From Cognataquiflexum aquatile (GTDB lineage Bacteria > Bacteroidota > Bacteroidia > Cytophagales > Cyclobacteriaceae): a stretch of DNA of 64,000 nucleotides. Position 1 is the first letter of the stretch. Every line of letters begins with the position of its first letter. Under the pieces are notes generated by a model. It had not been told where the DNA came from. It saw nothing but the letters and a program-made list of their open reading frames with translations, and did not search any database. The stretch is from positions 310,001 through 374,000 of the forward strand of contig NZ_QMIK01000005.1 in the NCBI RefSeq assembly GCF_003316845.1, in the 5' to 3' direction. Of the stretch, positions 37,313-44,669 are shown in pieces. The translations under genes and the position numbers were made by a program.

Positions 37313-40300
37313 TTACGCTTCTGATTTATCCTTATTTCTGATTTTAGTAAAGTACCACACGTTAGGGCTCACATTAATTTCTTCCAAAACGTGATAGGCT
37401 CTTTCTTCATTGACCTCTTTCGTCGCTGAAATAGTGTCATCCTGAATTTTGAGCATTTGGGTAATTTTACTGTTAGTATCATTCATGTCGCCAAATACGA
37501 TGGCAGTGGTAGGACAAGCTGAAGCACAGGCTACATTGATTTCACCGTCTTTAACTTTTCTTCCTTCTCTTTTGGCTGTCAATTTACCGGCCTGAATTCT
37601 CTGAACACACATAGAGCATTTTTCGATTACTCCTCTAGCTCTTACTGTTACATCAGGATTCAACACCATTTTGCCCATGTCATCATTTTGTGCAACGTTC
37701 ACTGCCGCAAAATCTTTGTTGTCATGATACTTGAACCAGTTGAATCTTCTTACTTTATAAGGACAGTTGTTGGCACAATATCTTGTCCCAATACATCTGT
37801 TATAAGTCATTTGGTTAAGCCCTTCCGAAGAGTGGGTTGTTGCCGCAACAGGACACACAGTTTCGCAAGGTGCATTGTTGCAATGTTGACACATCATCGG
37901 TTGGAAAGTAACTTCAGGGTTATCTGCAGCAACTTCCAATTCTTTATTGGATGTAGCTTCGGCAGGAGAGCTATAGTACCTGTCAATCCTGATCCAAGCC
38001 ATTTCTCTTCGGTTAAGCACTTCTTGCTTTCCTACTACAGAAACGTTGTTTTCAACCTGACATGCTATGGTACAAGCACCGCAACCGATACAAGAATTCA
38101 TATCAATTGCCAATCCCCAATGGTGTTGGCTATATTGGTGTCCTTTCCAAAGTGAAATTTTAGAAGGTTTGACAAACTCCCCTTCTTTGTAAATTTTTGG
38201 TTGATATCTGCCTGCAGATGCGTCTTCTTTATATTCACCTAAGGTAGCTTCTTGAATCACAAACTCTCTTCCCATGTAGGTTTGATGGGTTTGGGTTTGT
38301 GCAATTTTATAAACCTCAGAAGTCAATTCGATAGAAATACCTTCAGTTACATCGAAATTTGTAAAGCCTTTTGAGCTATCTGCCAATTCATAGGCGTTCA
38401 CTCCGACTCCATCTGCAACTCGACCTGCTTTGGTCCTGCCATATCCTAAAGCCAAACCGACTGTTCCGTCTGCTTGTCCCGGTTGAACCAAAACCGGTAC
38501 TATAAGAGATTTACCTCCTACTGTAATTTTTGCCTTCTTGGTCTCACCTTCAGACATCTTTAAGCCATTCTCATTTGCCCATTTTTGGGAAACGGTCAGG
38601 TAATTGTCCCAGGTAGCTTTGGAAATCGGATCAGACATTTCCTGAAGCCAAGGGTTGTTTGCAAATGTTCCATTGCCAATTCCGACTTTGGTATAGATCG
38701 CCAATTCTGTGCCTGTACTGTCTGCTTTGTAAGCCTTTGCTACAGAAGAAGCTGCGGAAGCCAAATCAGCTACATTAGCAACAGGCGTTGATTCAGATGG
38801 AATAGAATACACTCCGTTGAATAATGATCTGTCCCAAAATTCCTGAAAATTTGCAGTTTCAGTTTGAGCTGCAAAAAGGGTTGTATTCCAGTTTTGCTGC
38901 AAGAAATCATAATAATTGGTTGCAGCGCCTGCCCAAACTAAAAATGTATCCTGCGCTTGTCTCGAATCAAATAATGGAGAAATTGCAGGTTGGCTTAAGC
39001 TATATTCACCTTTTCTTGGATAGAAATCATTCCATGATTCAAGATAATGGTGATCAGGAGCGATGTATTGTACCAATGAAGCTGTCTCATCCATAGTGGA
39101 GTTGGTGGCCACTGACACTTTTGCCTTGGCAATACCTTCAGCTACTTCAGCCCCTTTGGCAAAATCATAAACCGGATTACAGTTGTAGAAAACAACTCCC
39201 CCTACCCTGCCTGCCTTCAAATCAGCCACAAACTGATTCATTTTTGAATCGTCTCCTTTTCTGAAATAGGATGGCTTGGAAAAATCTACGGTAACACCAT
39301 TGTTTTCGAGTAAGTCATTGATGGCGTTTACGACAACCTGCACATTAGGATCATTTGAACCCGATACCACGATGGACTTACCCTTATTTGCCCAAAGTTC
39401 TTTGGCCGCTTTGTCAAGGTGTGCAATTTCTATAGCTCCGCCTGAAACGGTATCTGCTCCGGCCTGCTTTGCAATGGCATTGTATAATGCCAATACCGCA
39501 AGACCGCTTTGAGAAGGTTTTATTGGAGTTCTGTAGTCTGCATTTGCTCCGGTAAGGGAAAGGTTGGATTCAAACTGAAAATGGCGGGACATGACAGGTT
39601 TTTCTTTCGAAATTTTCCTTCCCTGTCCATATTGCTTGGCAAATTCAATAGGGGAGATCCAAGTTCCCAAAAAGTCTGCTCCAAAGCTCACAATTACACT
39701 TGCCTTTTCAAAATTATAAGTTGGAAGCATTGCTGTTCCATAGCAGGTTTCAGCAGCCTTTGTTATACCATAATTGGATATAGGATCGTAAGTAATGATT
39801 TCAGCACCTCCAAAAGCAGCGGCAAATTGCTGTAAAACGCTTTCGGTAGAAGGTGAAATGACTGTATTGGTAACGATTTTAACTGAACCTGCAGCTGCTA
39901 ATTTGGCTTTCACTTCGGTATCAATCGTCGCCCAATCAGATTTTGCACCATTGATATGTGGCCCTGCTAGTCTTTGCTTGTCATATAATGAAAGAACAGA
40001 GGCTTCTACAATAGCGCTGATTCCTCCTTTATTGATAGGGGAAAGCTCATTCCCATCAATTTTGATAGGTCTTCCTTCTCTGGTTTTTACTACGATCGAT
40101 GCATAATCACCCCCTGAAGAAAATGTAGAGGCATAATAATTAGGAATGGATGGATTGATATCAACAGGTTTGTTGACATAAGGAATAGCCTTTCTTACAG
40201 GTGCTTCACAGGCAGCCAAAGAAGCTGCAGCCAAACTGAAGCCCATTAATTTTAAGAAATCCCTTCTTGTTGAACCTTCCTCATTGCCACCGTTGATCGG

Positions 40301-40399
40301 CAAATACTCGGGAAATTCCCTCTCCGCATTTTTAACAAATTCCGGATCATTTGTTAATTGCTCTAAACCTTTCCAATAGGTCTTTTTATTTTCTGTCAT
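37313..40399 (-). CDS. actB: Alternative complex III subunit ActB (molybdopterin-oxidoreductase-like fused to ferredoxin domain)
   Basis: 1028 residues. Tat signal STRRDFLKLMGF (RR at 45-46) is followed by a lipobox, SLAAC (Cys64), so it is exported folded and probably lipid-anchored. Residues 70 to about 730 form a molybdopterin-enzyme fold lacking recognisable cofactor-binding residues, as expected for ActB. The C-terminal third is a four-cluster ferredoxin domain: CIGCGACTIACQ, CQHCNNAPCETVCP, CIGTRYCANNCPYKVRRF and CSMCVQRI with CASACPTTA. It relays electrons from the quinol site to ActA hemes. Confidence 0.95.
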   Translation of the reverse strand: MTENKKTYWKGLEQLTNDPEFVKNAEREFPEYLPINGGNEEGSTRRDFLKLMGFSLAAASLAACEAPVRKAIPYVNKPVDINPSIPNYYASTFSSGGDYASIVVKTREGRPIKIDGNELSPINKGGISAIVEASVLSLYDKQRLAGPHINGAKSDWATIDTEVKAKLAAAGSVKIVTNTVISPSTESVLQQFAAAFGGAEIITYDPISNYGITKAAETCYGTAMLPTYNFEKASVIVSFGADFLGTWISPIEFAKQYGQGRKISKEKPVMSRHFQFESNLSLTGANADYRTPIKPSQSGLAVLALYNAIAKQAGADTVSGGAIEIAHLDKAAKELWANKGKSIVVSGSNDPNVQVVVNAINDLLENNGVTVDFSKPSYFRKGDDSKMNQFVADLKAGRVGGVVFYNCNPVYDFAKGAEVAEGIAKAKVSVATNSTMDETASLVQYIAPDHHYLESWNDFYPRKGEYSLSQPAISPLFDSRQAQDTFLVWAGAATNYYDFLQQNWNTTLFAAQTETANFQEFWDRSLFNGVYSIPSESTPVANVADLASAASSVAKAYKADSTGTELAIYTKVGIGNGTFANNPWLQEMSDPISKATWDNYLTVSQKWANENGLKMSEGETKKAKITVGGKSLIVPVLVQPGQADGTVGLALGYGRTKAGRVADGVGVNAYELADSSKGFTNFDVTEGISIELTSEVYKIAQTQTHQTYMGREFVIQEATLGEYKEDASAGRYQPKIYKEGEFVKPSKISLWKGHQYSQHHWGLAIDMNSCIGCGACTIACQVENNVSVVGKQEVLNRREMAWIRIDRYYSSPAEATSNKELEVAADNPEVTFQPMMCQHCNNAPCETVCPVAATTHSSEGLNQMTYNRCIGTRYCANNCPYKVRRFNWFKYHDNKDFAAVNVAQNDDMGKMVLNPDVTVRARGVIEKCSMCVQRIQAGKLTAKREGRKVKDGEINVACASACPTTAIVFGDMNDTNSKITQMLKIQDDTISATKEVNEERAYHVLEEINVSPNVWYFTKIRNKDKSEA

Positions 40400-40439
40400 T
40401 GTATATTCAAGAAAAGTAAGTTCTGAATTGTTTCTTTAA

Positions 40440-41702
40440 TTAATAATGGCACTTGGCACATTCCAATCCTCCGATGTCTTTCACCTTGAGGGCTTCCTTG
40501 GAATTGCTGTGTAACTGTACCAATTTATCATAATACTCATTTCCTTTAGAATTGATGTCAGTCTGTCTGTGGCAGTCTATACACCATCCCATAGTAAGAG
40601 CGCTGTGTTGATAGACCACTTCCATTTCTTGAATCGGTCCATGGCAAGTCTGACATTCTATTCCACCTACTGCAACGTGCTGTGCGTGGTTAAAATAAGA
40701 AAGGTCGGGAAGGTTATGGATTCTTACCCATTCTATTGGCTGATTATTATCCACAGCCGCATAGATTTTCGCGATCTCAGGAGAAATACCCTCTTTGCCT
40801 CCCACATTTTGGATATGTGTATGACAGTTCATACAAATATTTGCTGAAGGGATATTGGCTGATTTACCTATTTCAACGCCTGTATGGCAATATTGACATT
40901 CAATTTCATATTGACCGGCATGGAGTTGGTGGGAAAATGCAATTGGTTGCTTTGGACCATAACCCTGCTGAACACCGATGGTCAATATCTCATCCAAAGC
41001 GGTCTTTACTGTAAATGCGATTACAATAGTGGTAATAATGATGACGAAACCATCTGATTTTAAAAGCTTTTTGAAATCAAACTTTTGATTTATAAATTCT
41101 TCATCAACAGCATCAAGTTTTTGATTGCTCAAATATTTGGTCAGTATAGAAATGATCAGACCCAATACGATCAAAATCAACAGCAACACTACCACAAGAA
41201 CGCCTAAGATTATGGTCAGGTATTCGCTCGGAATTCCCGAACCACCAGAAGTACCTGTTTGAGCGCCATCTACGGCAGCTGCAGCAGCCGCAGGATCCAC
41301 TTTATCGCCATATTCGATATAGGACAATAAATTTAAGAGATCTGCATCTGAAAGGAATTCATGAGCGGGCATCACCAAATTGTTGAATTGACCTGCAATG
41401 GTTACCGCTTCAGGATCACCTGAAGCAATCAAAGCCTGTGAATTCTTGATAAATTTTTTGGTCCACTCAATGGAATGACGGTCTGTTACTCCCCTCAAAG
41501 CTGGCCCAACATTTTTGGAATCCAATCTGTGACAGGTTCTACAGTTAGCATTGAAGACGGTCTTCCCTGCTGCTATCGCCTCCTCACTGTTGGGAACATC
41601 GGGATTTACCGCGTAGACTTGTGTCCCTGACAAATGGAAGAATAGCATCATCAAGAAGCTAAATCTCAAAGGGACACTTAATAATGAGCGATTGATCGAC
41701 AT
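40440..41702 (-). CDS. actA: Alternative complex III multiheme cytochrome c ActA
   Basis: 420 residues. A signal peptide is followed by a mono-heme c domain (CRTCH near residue 54), a membrane helix (about 160-190), a second hydrophobic stretch (about 215-235) and a pentaheme part with CQYCH, CMNCH, CQTCH, CIDCH and CAKCH. Six c-heme motifs in total. Standard ActA has five; the extra N-terminal cytochrome c domain seems to be an added fusion. First gene of the 16-kb respiratory locus, preceded by a consensus promoter. Confidence 0.93.
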   Translation of the reverse strand: MSINRSLLSVPLRFSFLMMLFFHLSGTQVYAVNPDVPNSEEAIAAGKTVFNANCRTCHRLDSKNVGPALRGVTDRHSIEWTKKFIKNSQALIASGDPEAVTIAGQFNNLVMPAHEFLSDADLLNLLSYIEYGDKVDPAAAAAAVDGAQTGTSGGSGIPSEYLTIILGVLVVVLLLILIVLGLIISILTKYLSNQKLDAVDEEFINQKFDFKKLLKSDGFVIIITTIVIAFTVKTALDEILTIGVQQGYGPKQPIAFSHQLHAGQYEIECQYCHTGVEIGKSANIPSANICMNCHTHIQNVGGKEGISPEIAKIYAAVDNNQPIEWVRIHNLPDLSYFNHAQHVAVGGIECQTCHGPIQEMEVVYQHSALTMGWCIDCHRQTDINSKGNEYYDKLVQLHSNSKEALKVKDIGGLECAKCHY

Positions 41703-41713
41703 ATTTATTACTT

Positions 41714-41728
41714 ATTAAACAGTTTAAT
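41714..41728. promoter_or_regulatory. Palindrome in the act leader
   Basis: ATTAAAC-A-GTTTAAT, a perfect 7-bp-arm palindrome between the inferred transcription start and the actA ATG. Possible operator. Confidence 0.35.
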
Positions 41729-41751
41729 GCACGTTTTTTTGATAAACACTG

Positions 41752-41782
41752 CAAATGTACTATCGCATTTCTACTTTTCAAA
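41752..41782 (-). promoter_or_regulatory. Consensus promoter of the act-cox locus
   Basis: Minus strand: TTTG (41779-41782), exactly 19 nt, TACATTTG (41752-41759), both perfect matches to the Bacteroidota sigma consensus. Transcription probably starts about 41,745, some 43 bases before the actA ATG. The 41783-42027 stretch upstream is very AT-rich with no gene that I can see. Confidence 0.8.
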
Positions 41783-42027
41783 CTTGAATGACTTAGATCA
41801 AATAAGCATTAAAGCTGAAATAATTTTATTATAAGTATTTGTTTTTCAGTTATTTAAATACAATTTGCAATAAACTTTTTCAATTTAGATTCATTATAAA
41901 TAAAATAATATTTGGATTAAAATCAGGGGAAACAGTGAGTATAAATGCCTCCCGGAATTTTTAAAATCAGATGTCAAAATGAAGATGGGTGGAAAAATAG
42001 TTAATTATTAAAATATTTTGAGAAAAA

Positions 42028-42059
42028 CTTGCCTATCTAAGGGATTCTAATTTTCTTTG
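42028..42059 (+). promoter_or_regulatory. Possible promoter of the tRNA-like array
   Basis: CTTG (42028-42031), 20 nt, TTTCTTTG (42052-42059), one base off TAnnTTTG. The first tRNA-like element starts 12 nt downstream. A weaker match than the tRNA-Cys promoter. Confidence 0.4.
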
Positions 42060-42070
42060 TTTCACTAAAA

Positions 42071-42140
42071 GGTCGAGTGGCCGAGTGTTAGGCAGGAGTC
42101 AGCAAGACTTTGTACGGTGGTTCAAATCCATCCTCGACCT
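42071..42140 (+). tRNA. tRNA-Cys-like element 1
   Basis: Cloverleaf: acceptor 7/7 bp identical to the genuine tRNA-Cys (GGTCGAG/CTCGACC), U73, D-stem GCC/GGC, anticodon stem GGAGT/ACTTT, loop CAGCAAG, variable GTAC, T arm GGTGG-TTCAAAT-CCATC. GCA stands in the anticodon register at 42102-42104 but position 33 is A (42101). D-loop dinucleotide variant TT. CCA is not encoded. This copy is the first one and has unique flanks. Confidence 0.75.
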
Positions 42141-42257
42141 CAAAATAGAACGCATTAATCACCCAAGATAAATCGTTCCCATATTTTATCAATAAGTTAA
42201 TAATTTTGGACAATATTTTTTTGTCCTTCATTAATGGCGAGCATTAAGTTTTTACAA

Positions 42258-42327
42258 GGTCGAGTGGCCGAGTGTCAGGCAGGAGTCAGCAAGACTTTAG
42301 ACGGTGGTTCAAATCCATCCTCGACCT
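42258..42327 (+). tRNA. tRNA-Cys-like element 2
   Basis: Same fold as element 1; differs only in the D-loop (TC) and the variable loop (AGAC). A33 and the C32-G38 pair are kept. First of the four copies with the repeated spacer. Confidence 0.75.
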
Positions 42328-42456
42328 CAAAATTGGAAACGAGATTTATCCAAAGGGATACCCGCTTCAGTTAGTTTTATTGGAATTGATTTTGCCTAAA
42401 GACAATTTGGGGATTACTTCTTCACGATCAATAGCATTATCTAAAAGTAATTACAA

Positions 42457-42526
42457 GGTCGAGTGGCCGAGTGTAAGGCAGGAGTCAGCAAGACTTTAGA
42501 CGGTGGTTCAAATCCATCCTCGACCT
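42457..42526 (+). tRNA. tRNA-Cys-like element 3
   Basis: Same fold; D-loop variant TA and variable loop AGAC. All stems identical to the other copies. Confidence 0.75.
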
Positions 42527-42655
42527 CAAAATTGGAAACGAGATTTATCCAAAGGGATACCCACTTCAGTTAGTTTTATTGGAATAGATTTTGCCTAAAG
42601 ACAATTTGGGGATTACTTCTTCACGTTCCAGAGCATTATCTAAAAGTAATTACAA

Positions 42656-42725
42656 GGTCGAGTGGCCGAGTGAAAGGCAGGAGTCAGCAAGACTTTATAC
42701 GGTGGTTCAAATCCATCCTCGACCT
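42656..42725 (+). tRNA. tRNA-Cys-like element 4
   Basis: Same fold; D-loop variant AA and variable loop ATAC. All stems identical to the other copies. Confidence 0.75.
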
Positions 42726-42853
42726 CAAAATTGGAAACGAGATTTATCCAAAGGGATACCCGCTTCAGTTAGTTTTATTGGAATTGATTTTGCCTAAAGA
42801 CAATTTGGGGATTACTTCTTCACGTTCAAGAGCATTATCAAAAGTAATTACAA

Positions 42854-42923
42854 GGTCGAGTGGCCGAGTGTAAGGCAGGAGTCAGCAAGACTTTAGACGG
42901 TGGTTCAAATCCATCCTCGACCT
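42854..42923 (+). tRNA. tRNA-Cys-like element 5
   Basis: Same fold; D-loop variant TA and variable loop AGAC (identical to element 3). It is followed within 3 nt by the array terminator. Confidence 0.75.
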
Positions 42924-42926
42924 CCA

Positions 42927-42957
42927 AAAGCTTCCCAATTTTGGGGAGCTTTTTTTA
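42927..42957 (+). terminator. Terminator of the tRNA-like array
   Basis: AAAGCTTCCC, loop AATTTT, GGGGAGCTTT (10 pairs, one G-T) then TTTTATT. It is directly after element 5 and lies before the promoter of the ordinary tRNA-Cys. Confidence 0.88.
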
Positions 42958-43009
42958 TTCTAGCAAAATAAAATGAATTTTAACTGAACCAAAATTTGGT
43001 TATAGTCCG

Positions 43010-43040
43010 TTTGATTTAATTAGTAGAATCCCTACATTTG
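43010..43040 (+). promoter_or_regulatory. Promoter of tRNA-Cys
   Basis: TTTG (43010-43013), 19 nt, TACATTTG (43033-43040): exact Bacteroidota consensus. The tRNA starts 17 nt downstream of the -7 box. Confidence 0.82.
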
Positions 43041-43056
43041 CATTCCGTAAAAAAAC

Positions 43057-43127
43057 GGTCGAGTGGCCGAGTGGCTAGGCAGAGGTCTGCAAAACCTTGT
43101 ACAGCGGTTCGAATCCGCTCTCGACCT
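43057..43127 (+). tRNA. tRNA-Cys (GCA)
   Basis: 71 nt. Acceptor GGTCGAG/CTCGACC, D-loop with GG, anticodon arm GAGGT-CTGCAAA-ACCTT with normal U33 and anticodon GCA (43089-43091), variable GTAC, T arm AGCGG-TTCGAAT-CCGCT, U73 as expected for cysteine. CCA is not encoded. It serves as the reference for the five upstream variants, which differ at about 13 positions. Confidence 0.96.
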
Positions 43128-43135
43128 CACAAAAA

Positions 43136-43171
43136 AAAAGCATCCTTGAAAAGGGATGCTTTTTTGTTTTT
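43136..43171 (+). terminator. Terminator after tRNA-Cys
   Basis: AAAAGCATCC, loop TTGAAAAG, GGATGCTTTT followed by TTGTTTTTTG. The A run on the left side means it could also stop the opposing gene's transcript. Confidence 0.88.
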
Positions 43172-43248
43172 TGTCAAAAAGGCTAAGCTTTGAATCTCAA
43201 TAAATCCTAAGACTTAAGATATGAAAGAAAACACTGGATGGTTTTTGA

Positions 43249-44433
43249 TCATTTCCCTACCAATTGTACTTTGTAAATCCTTAAAAAATCTTCTTCCTCT
43301 TCCTTATTTGGAGCTTTTTCCATCCAAAGAAATCCACCTCCTGAAGCAAAACCGCTTAAATTAACTCCCCCGGGAAAATCAAGGTTTCCCATTACTTCCA
43401 AAGTCTTTTGGTCCAATATCAAAATTCCCTGATTGACTTCACTTTCAATTTTTTCATAGAGCAGTTCAGCTTCCTCTTCACTTCCAGAACTATAAAGCGC
43501 TTCTAATTCCTTCATTTTTTCCTCGGGAATTCCTCCATAGTATTGCAACAGAATTTTGCCCTCCACAACATGTATGTTTCGAATAGCAGGTGTGCCACCT
43601 TTTATAATAACTGTACCTTCGGCAAATTCTGCCCGGGGTGTTATAGGCAGTTTGCCAAAGCCAGGCAAATCTAGCATGACCACGGTATCCAACTCTGCTC
43701 CCTCAGGACTCAGGTCATATACATTCAGCCGCTGCTCCCCACCCAAGGCGATGTATAGTTTACCTTCTGCGGCCTCTAATGCCGGAGCATAATCACTTTC
43801 AAAATAGCCGTTTCCATCCAAAAACTGACTTCCTTGCTCAAAGGGTACAATTTCAATGAATTTTTCTCCCTCAATATCGATAAGTTCCAAAGCCCTGAAG
43901 TTGTCATAAAATTTTTGTTCTCCGGGAAAAGTCTCCCGCGTACGGACAGATTTACTAAGCAAGTATTGCTTTCCATTAAGTGTTGCCGTTTCCATTCCCT
44001 TACCCGAAAAACTCATAAAACCTGCTCCAGACAAGATCTCCGGGTGCGCAAGTTTTTTTATCATATTGCCGTCTAAATCATAGATAAAAATCCCACTCAT
44101 CCCAGCCAGGGCGAGTTGATTTTCATTGACGAAACCGGGGGATTCCATCAGGAATCCATAGGAATCAGGGGTGTCTTCTTTTTTCGAAAATTGGCTCAAA
44201 ATAGCTCCTGAGCTGTCCGTGATGATAAATTCACGGTTTGCAAAATCATAGAAGACAAACCGGTCTGCTTTTGGGCTGACGTCCGTAATCAAGGGATCAC
44301 CCAAAATCTGCAAATCCAGCGAATCAATAACCTCAAACGAATAAATTGTGGGAATTTCCTGCTCCTTTTTTTCAGGATTGGAGCATGAGTAAAAAATAAT
44401 AAGGACGAGTAAATAAAGTTGGAGATGTTTCAT
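43249..44433 (-). CDS. DUF4221-like / beta-propeller lipoprotein
   Basis: 394 residues. The signal peptide ends in a lipobox (FYSC, Cys17), so the protein is a lipoprotein. The rest consists of repeated strand-rich segments with hydrophobic cores such as ITDVSPKADRFVFYDF, IFIYDLDGNMIKKL and NQGILILDQKTLEVMGNL, spaced like blades of a six-bladed propeller. This is typical of the BF3164/DUF4221 lipoproteins common in Cyclobacteriaceae, whose function is unknown. I see no catalytic residues. It is a single gene between two terminators. Confidence 0.75.
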   Translation of the reverse strand: MKHLQLYLLVLIIFYSCSNPEKKEQEIPTIYSFEVIDSLDLQILGDPLITDVSPKADRFVFYDFANREFIITDSSGAILSQFSKKEDTPDSYGFLMESPGFVNENQLALAGMSGIFIYDLDGNMIKKLAHPEILSGAGFMSFSGKGMETATLNGKQYLLSKSVRTRETFPGEQKFYDNFRALELIDIEGEKFIEIVPFEQGSQFLDGNGYFESDYAPALEAAEGKLYIALGGEQRLNVYDLSPEGAELDTVVMLDLPGFGKLPITPRAEFAEGTVIIKGGTPAIRNIHVVEGKILLQYYGGIPEEKMKELEALYSSGSEEEAELLYEKIESEVNQGILILDQKTLEVMGNLDFPGGVNLSGFASGGGFLWMEKAPNKEEEEDFLRIYKVQLVGK

Positions 44434-44552
44434 TATTCAATTTTAAAAAATAATTTTCAAAATTCAATTTTATTCTTAGTTGATTTGTTCAAATTTGATC
44501 TATCCATCCTTTTGCTCCAAATTCAGACCAAGCAAGAAATTGGGATGGGCAT

Positions 44553-44584
44553 AAAAAAAGTGTCCACCTTTCGGCAGACACTTC
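44553..44584 (-). terminator. Terminator after rpsA
   Basis: On the minus strand AAGTGTC, 12-nt loop, GACACTT then TTTTTAT. It is about 86 nt beyond the rpsA stop. Confidence 0.8.
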
Positions 44585-44612
44585 TTTAAATTTATCTCCA
44601 ATCTTCAAATTC

Positions 44613-44661
44613 CATGAGAATATATCTCATGTCTTGCATCTTGTCCCGATAGCTATCGGGA
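44613..44661. repeat. Two palindromes in the rpsA 3' region
   Basis: CATGAGA-ATATA-TCTCATG at 44613-44631 (7-bp arms) and the perfect 18-bp palindrome TCCCGATAGCTATCGGGA at 44644-44661. Both lie between the rpsA stop and its terminator, so they would be part of the mRNA 3' end. Confidence 0.7.
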
Positions 44662-44669
44662 TTAGCGTC

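Larger units (their letters stand above)
42071..42923 (+). repeat. Tandem array of five tRNA-Cys-like elements
   Basis: Five 70-nt elements start at 42071, 42258, 42457, 42656 and 42854. The last four are separated by almost identical spacers (129, 129 and 128 nt, about five differences), so the period is 198-199 bp. The first spacer (42141-42257) is unrelated apart from its end (TTACAA) and contains a small hairpin GGACAA/TTGTCC. One terminator follows the last element, which suggests one transcript. Open frames across the spacers change phase in each unit and are not likely genes. Confidence 0.9.

Noticed and set aside
42272-42873. Repeated short open frames in the tRNA-like array
   Set aside because: They run through the tRNA-like elements and change frame in each unit because the period is 198-199 bp. 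This is a product of repetition.
42071-42923. CRISPR array
   Set aside because: The repeated units are 70-nt cloverleaves and the intervals between them are nearly identical, whereas CRISPR spacers differ. No cas genes are present.
42071-42923. Integron cassette array or tandem attachment sites
   Set aside because: Cassettes would differ in content, and no integrase gene is near. Full-length tRNA folds repeat here, not only 3' ends as left by integration.
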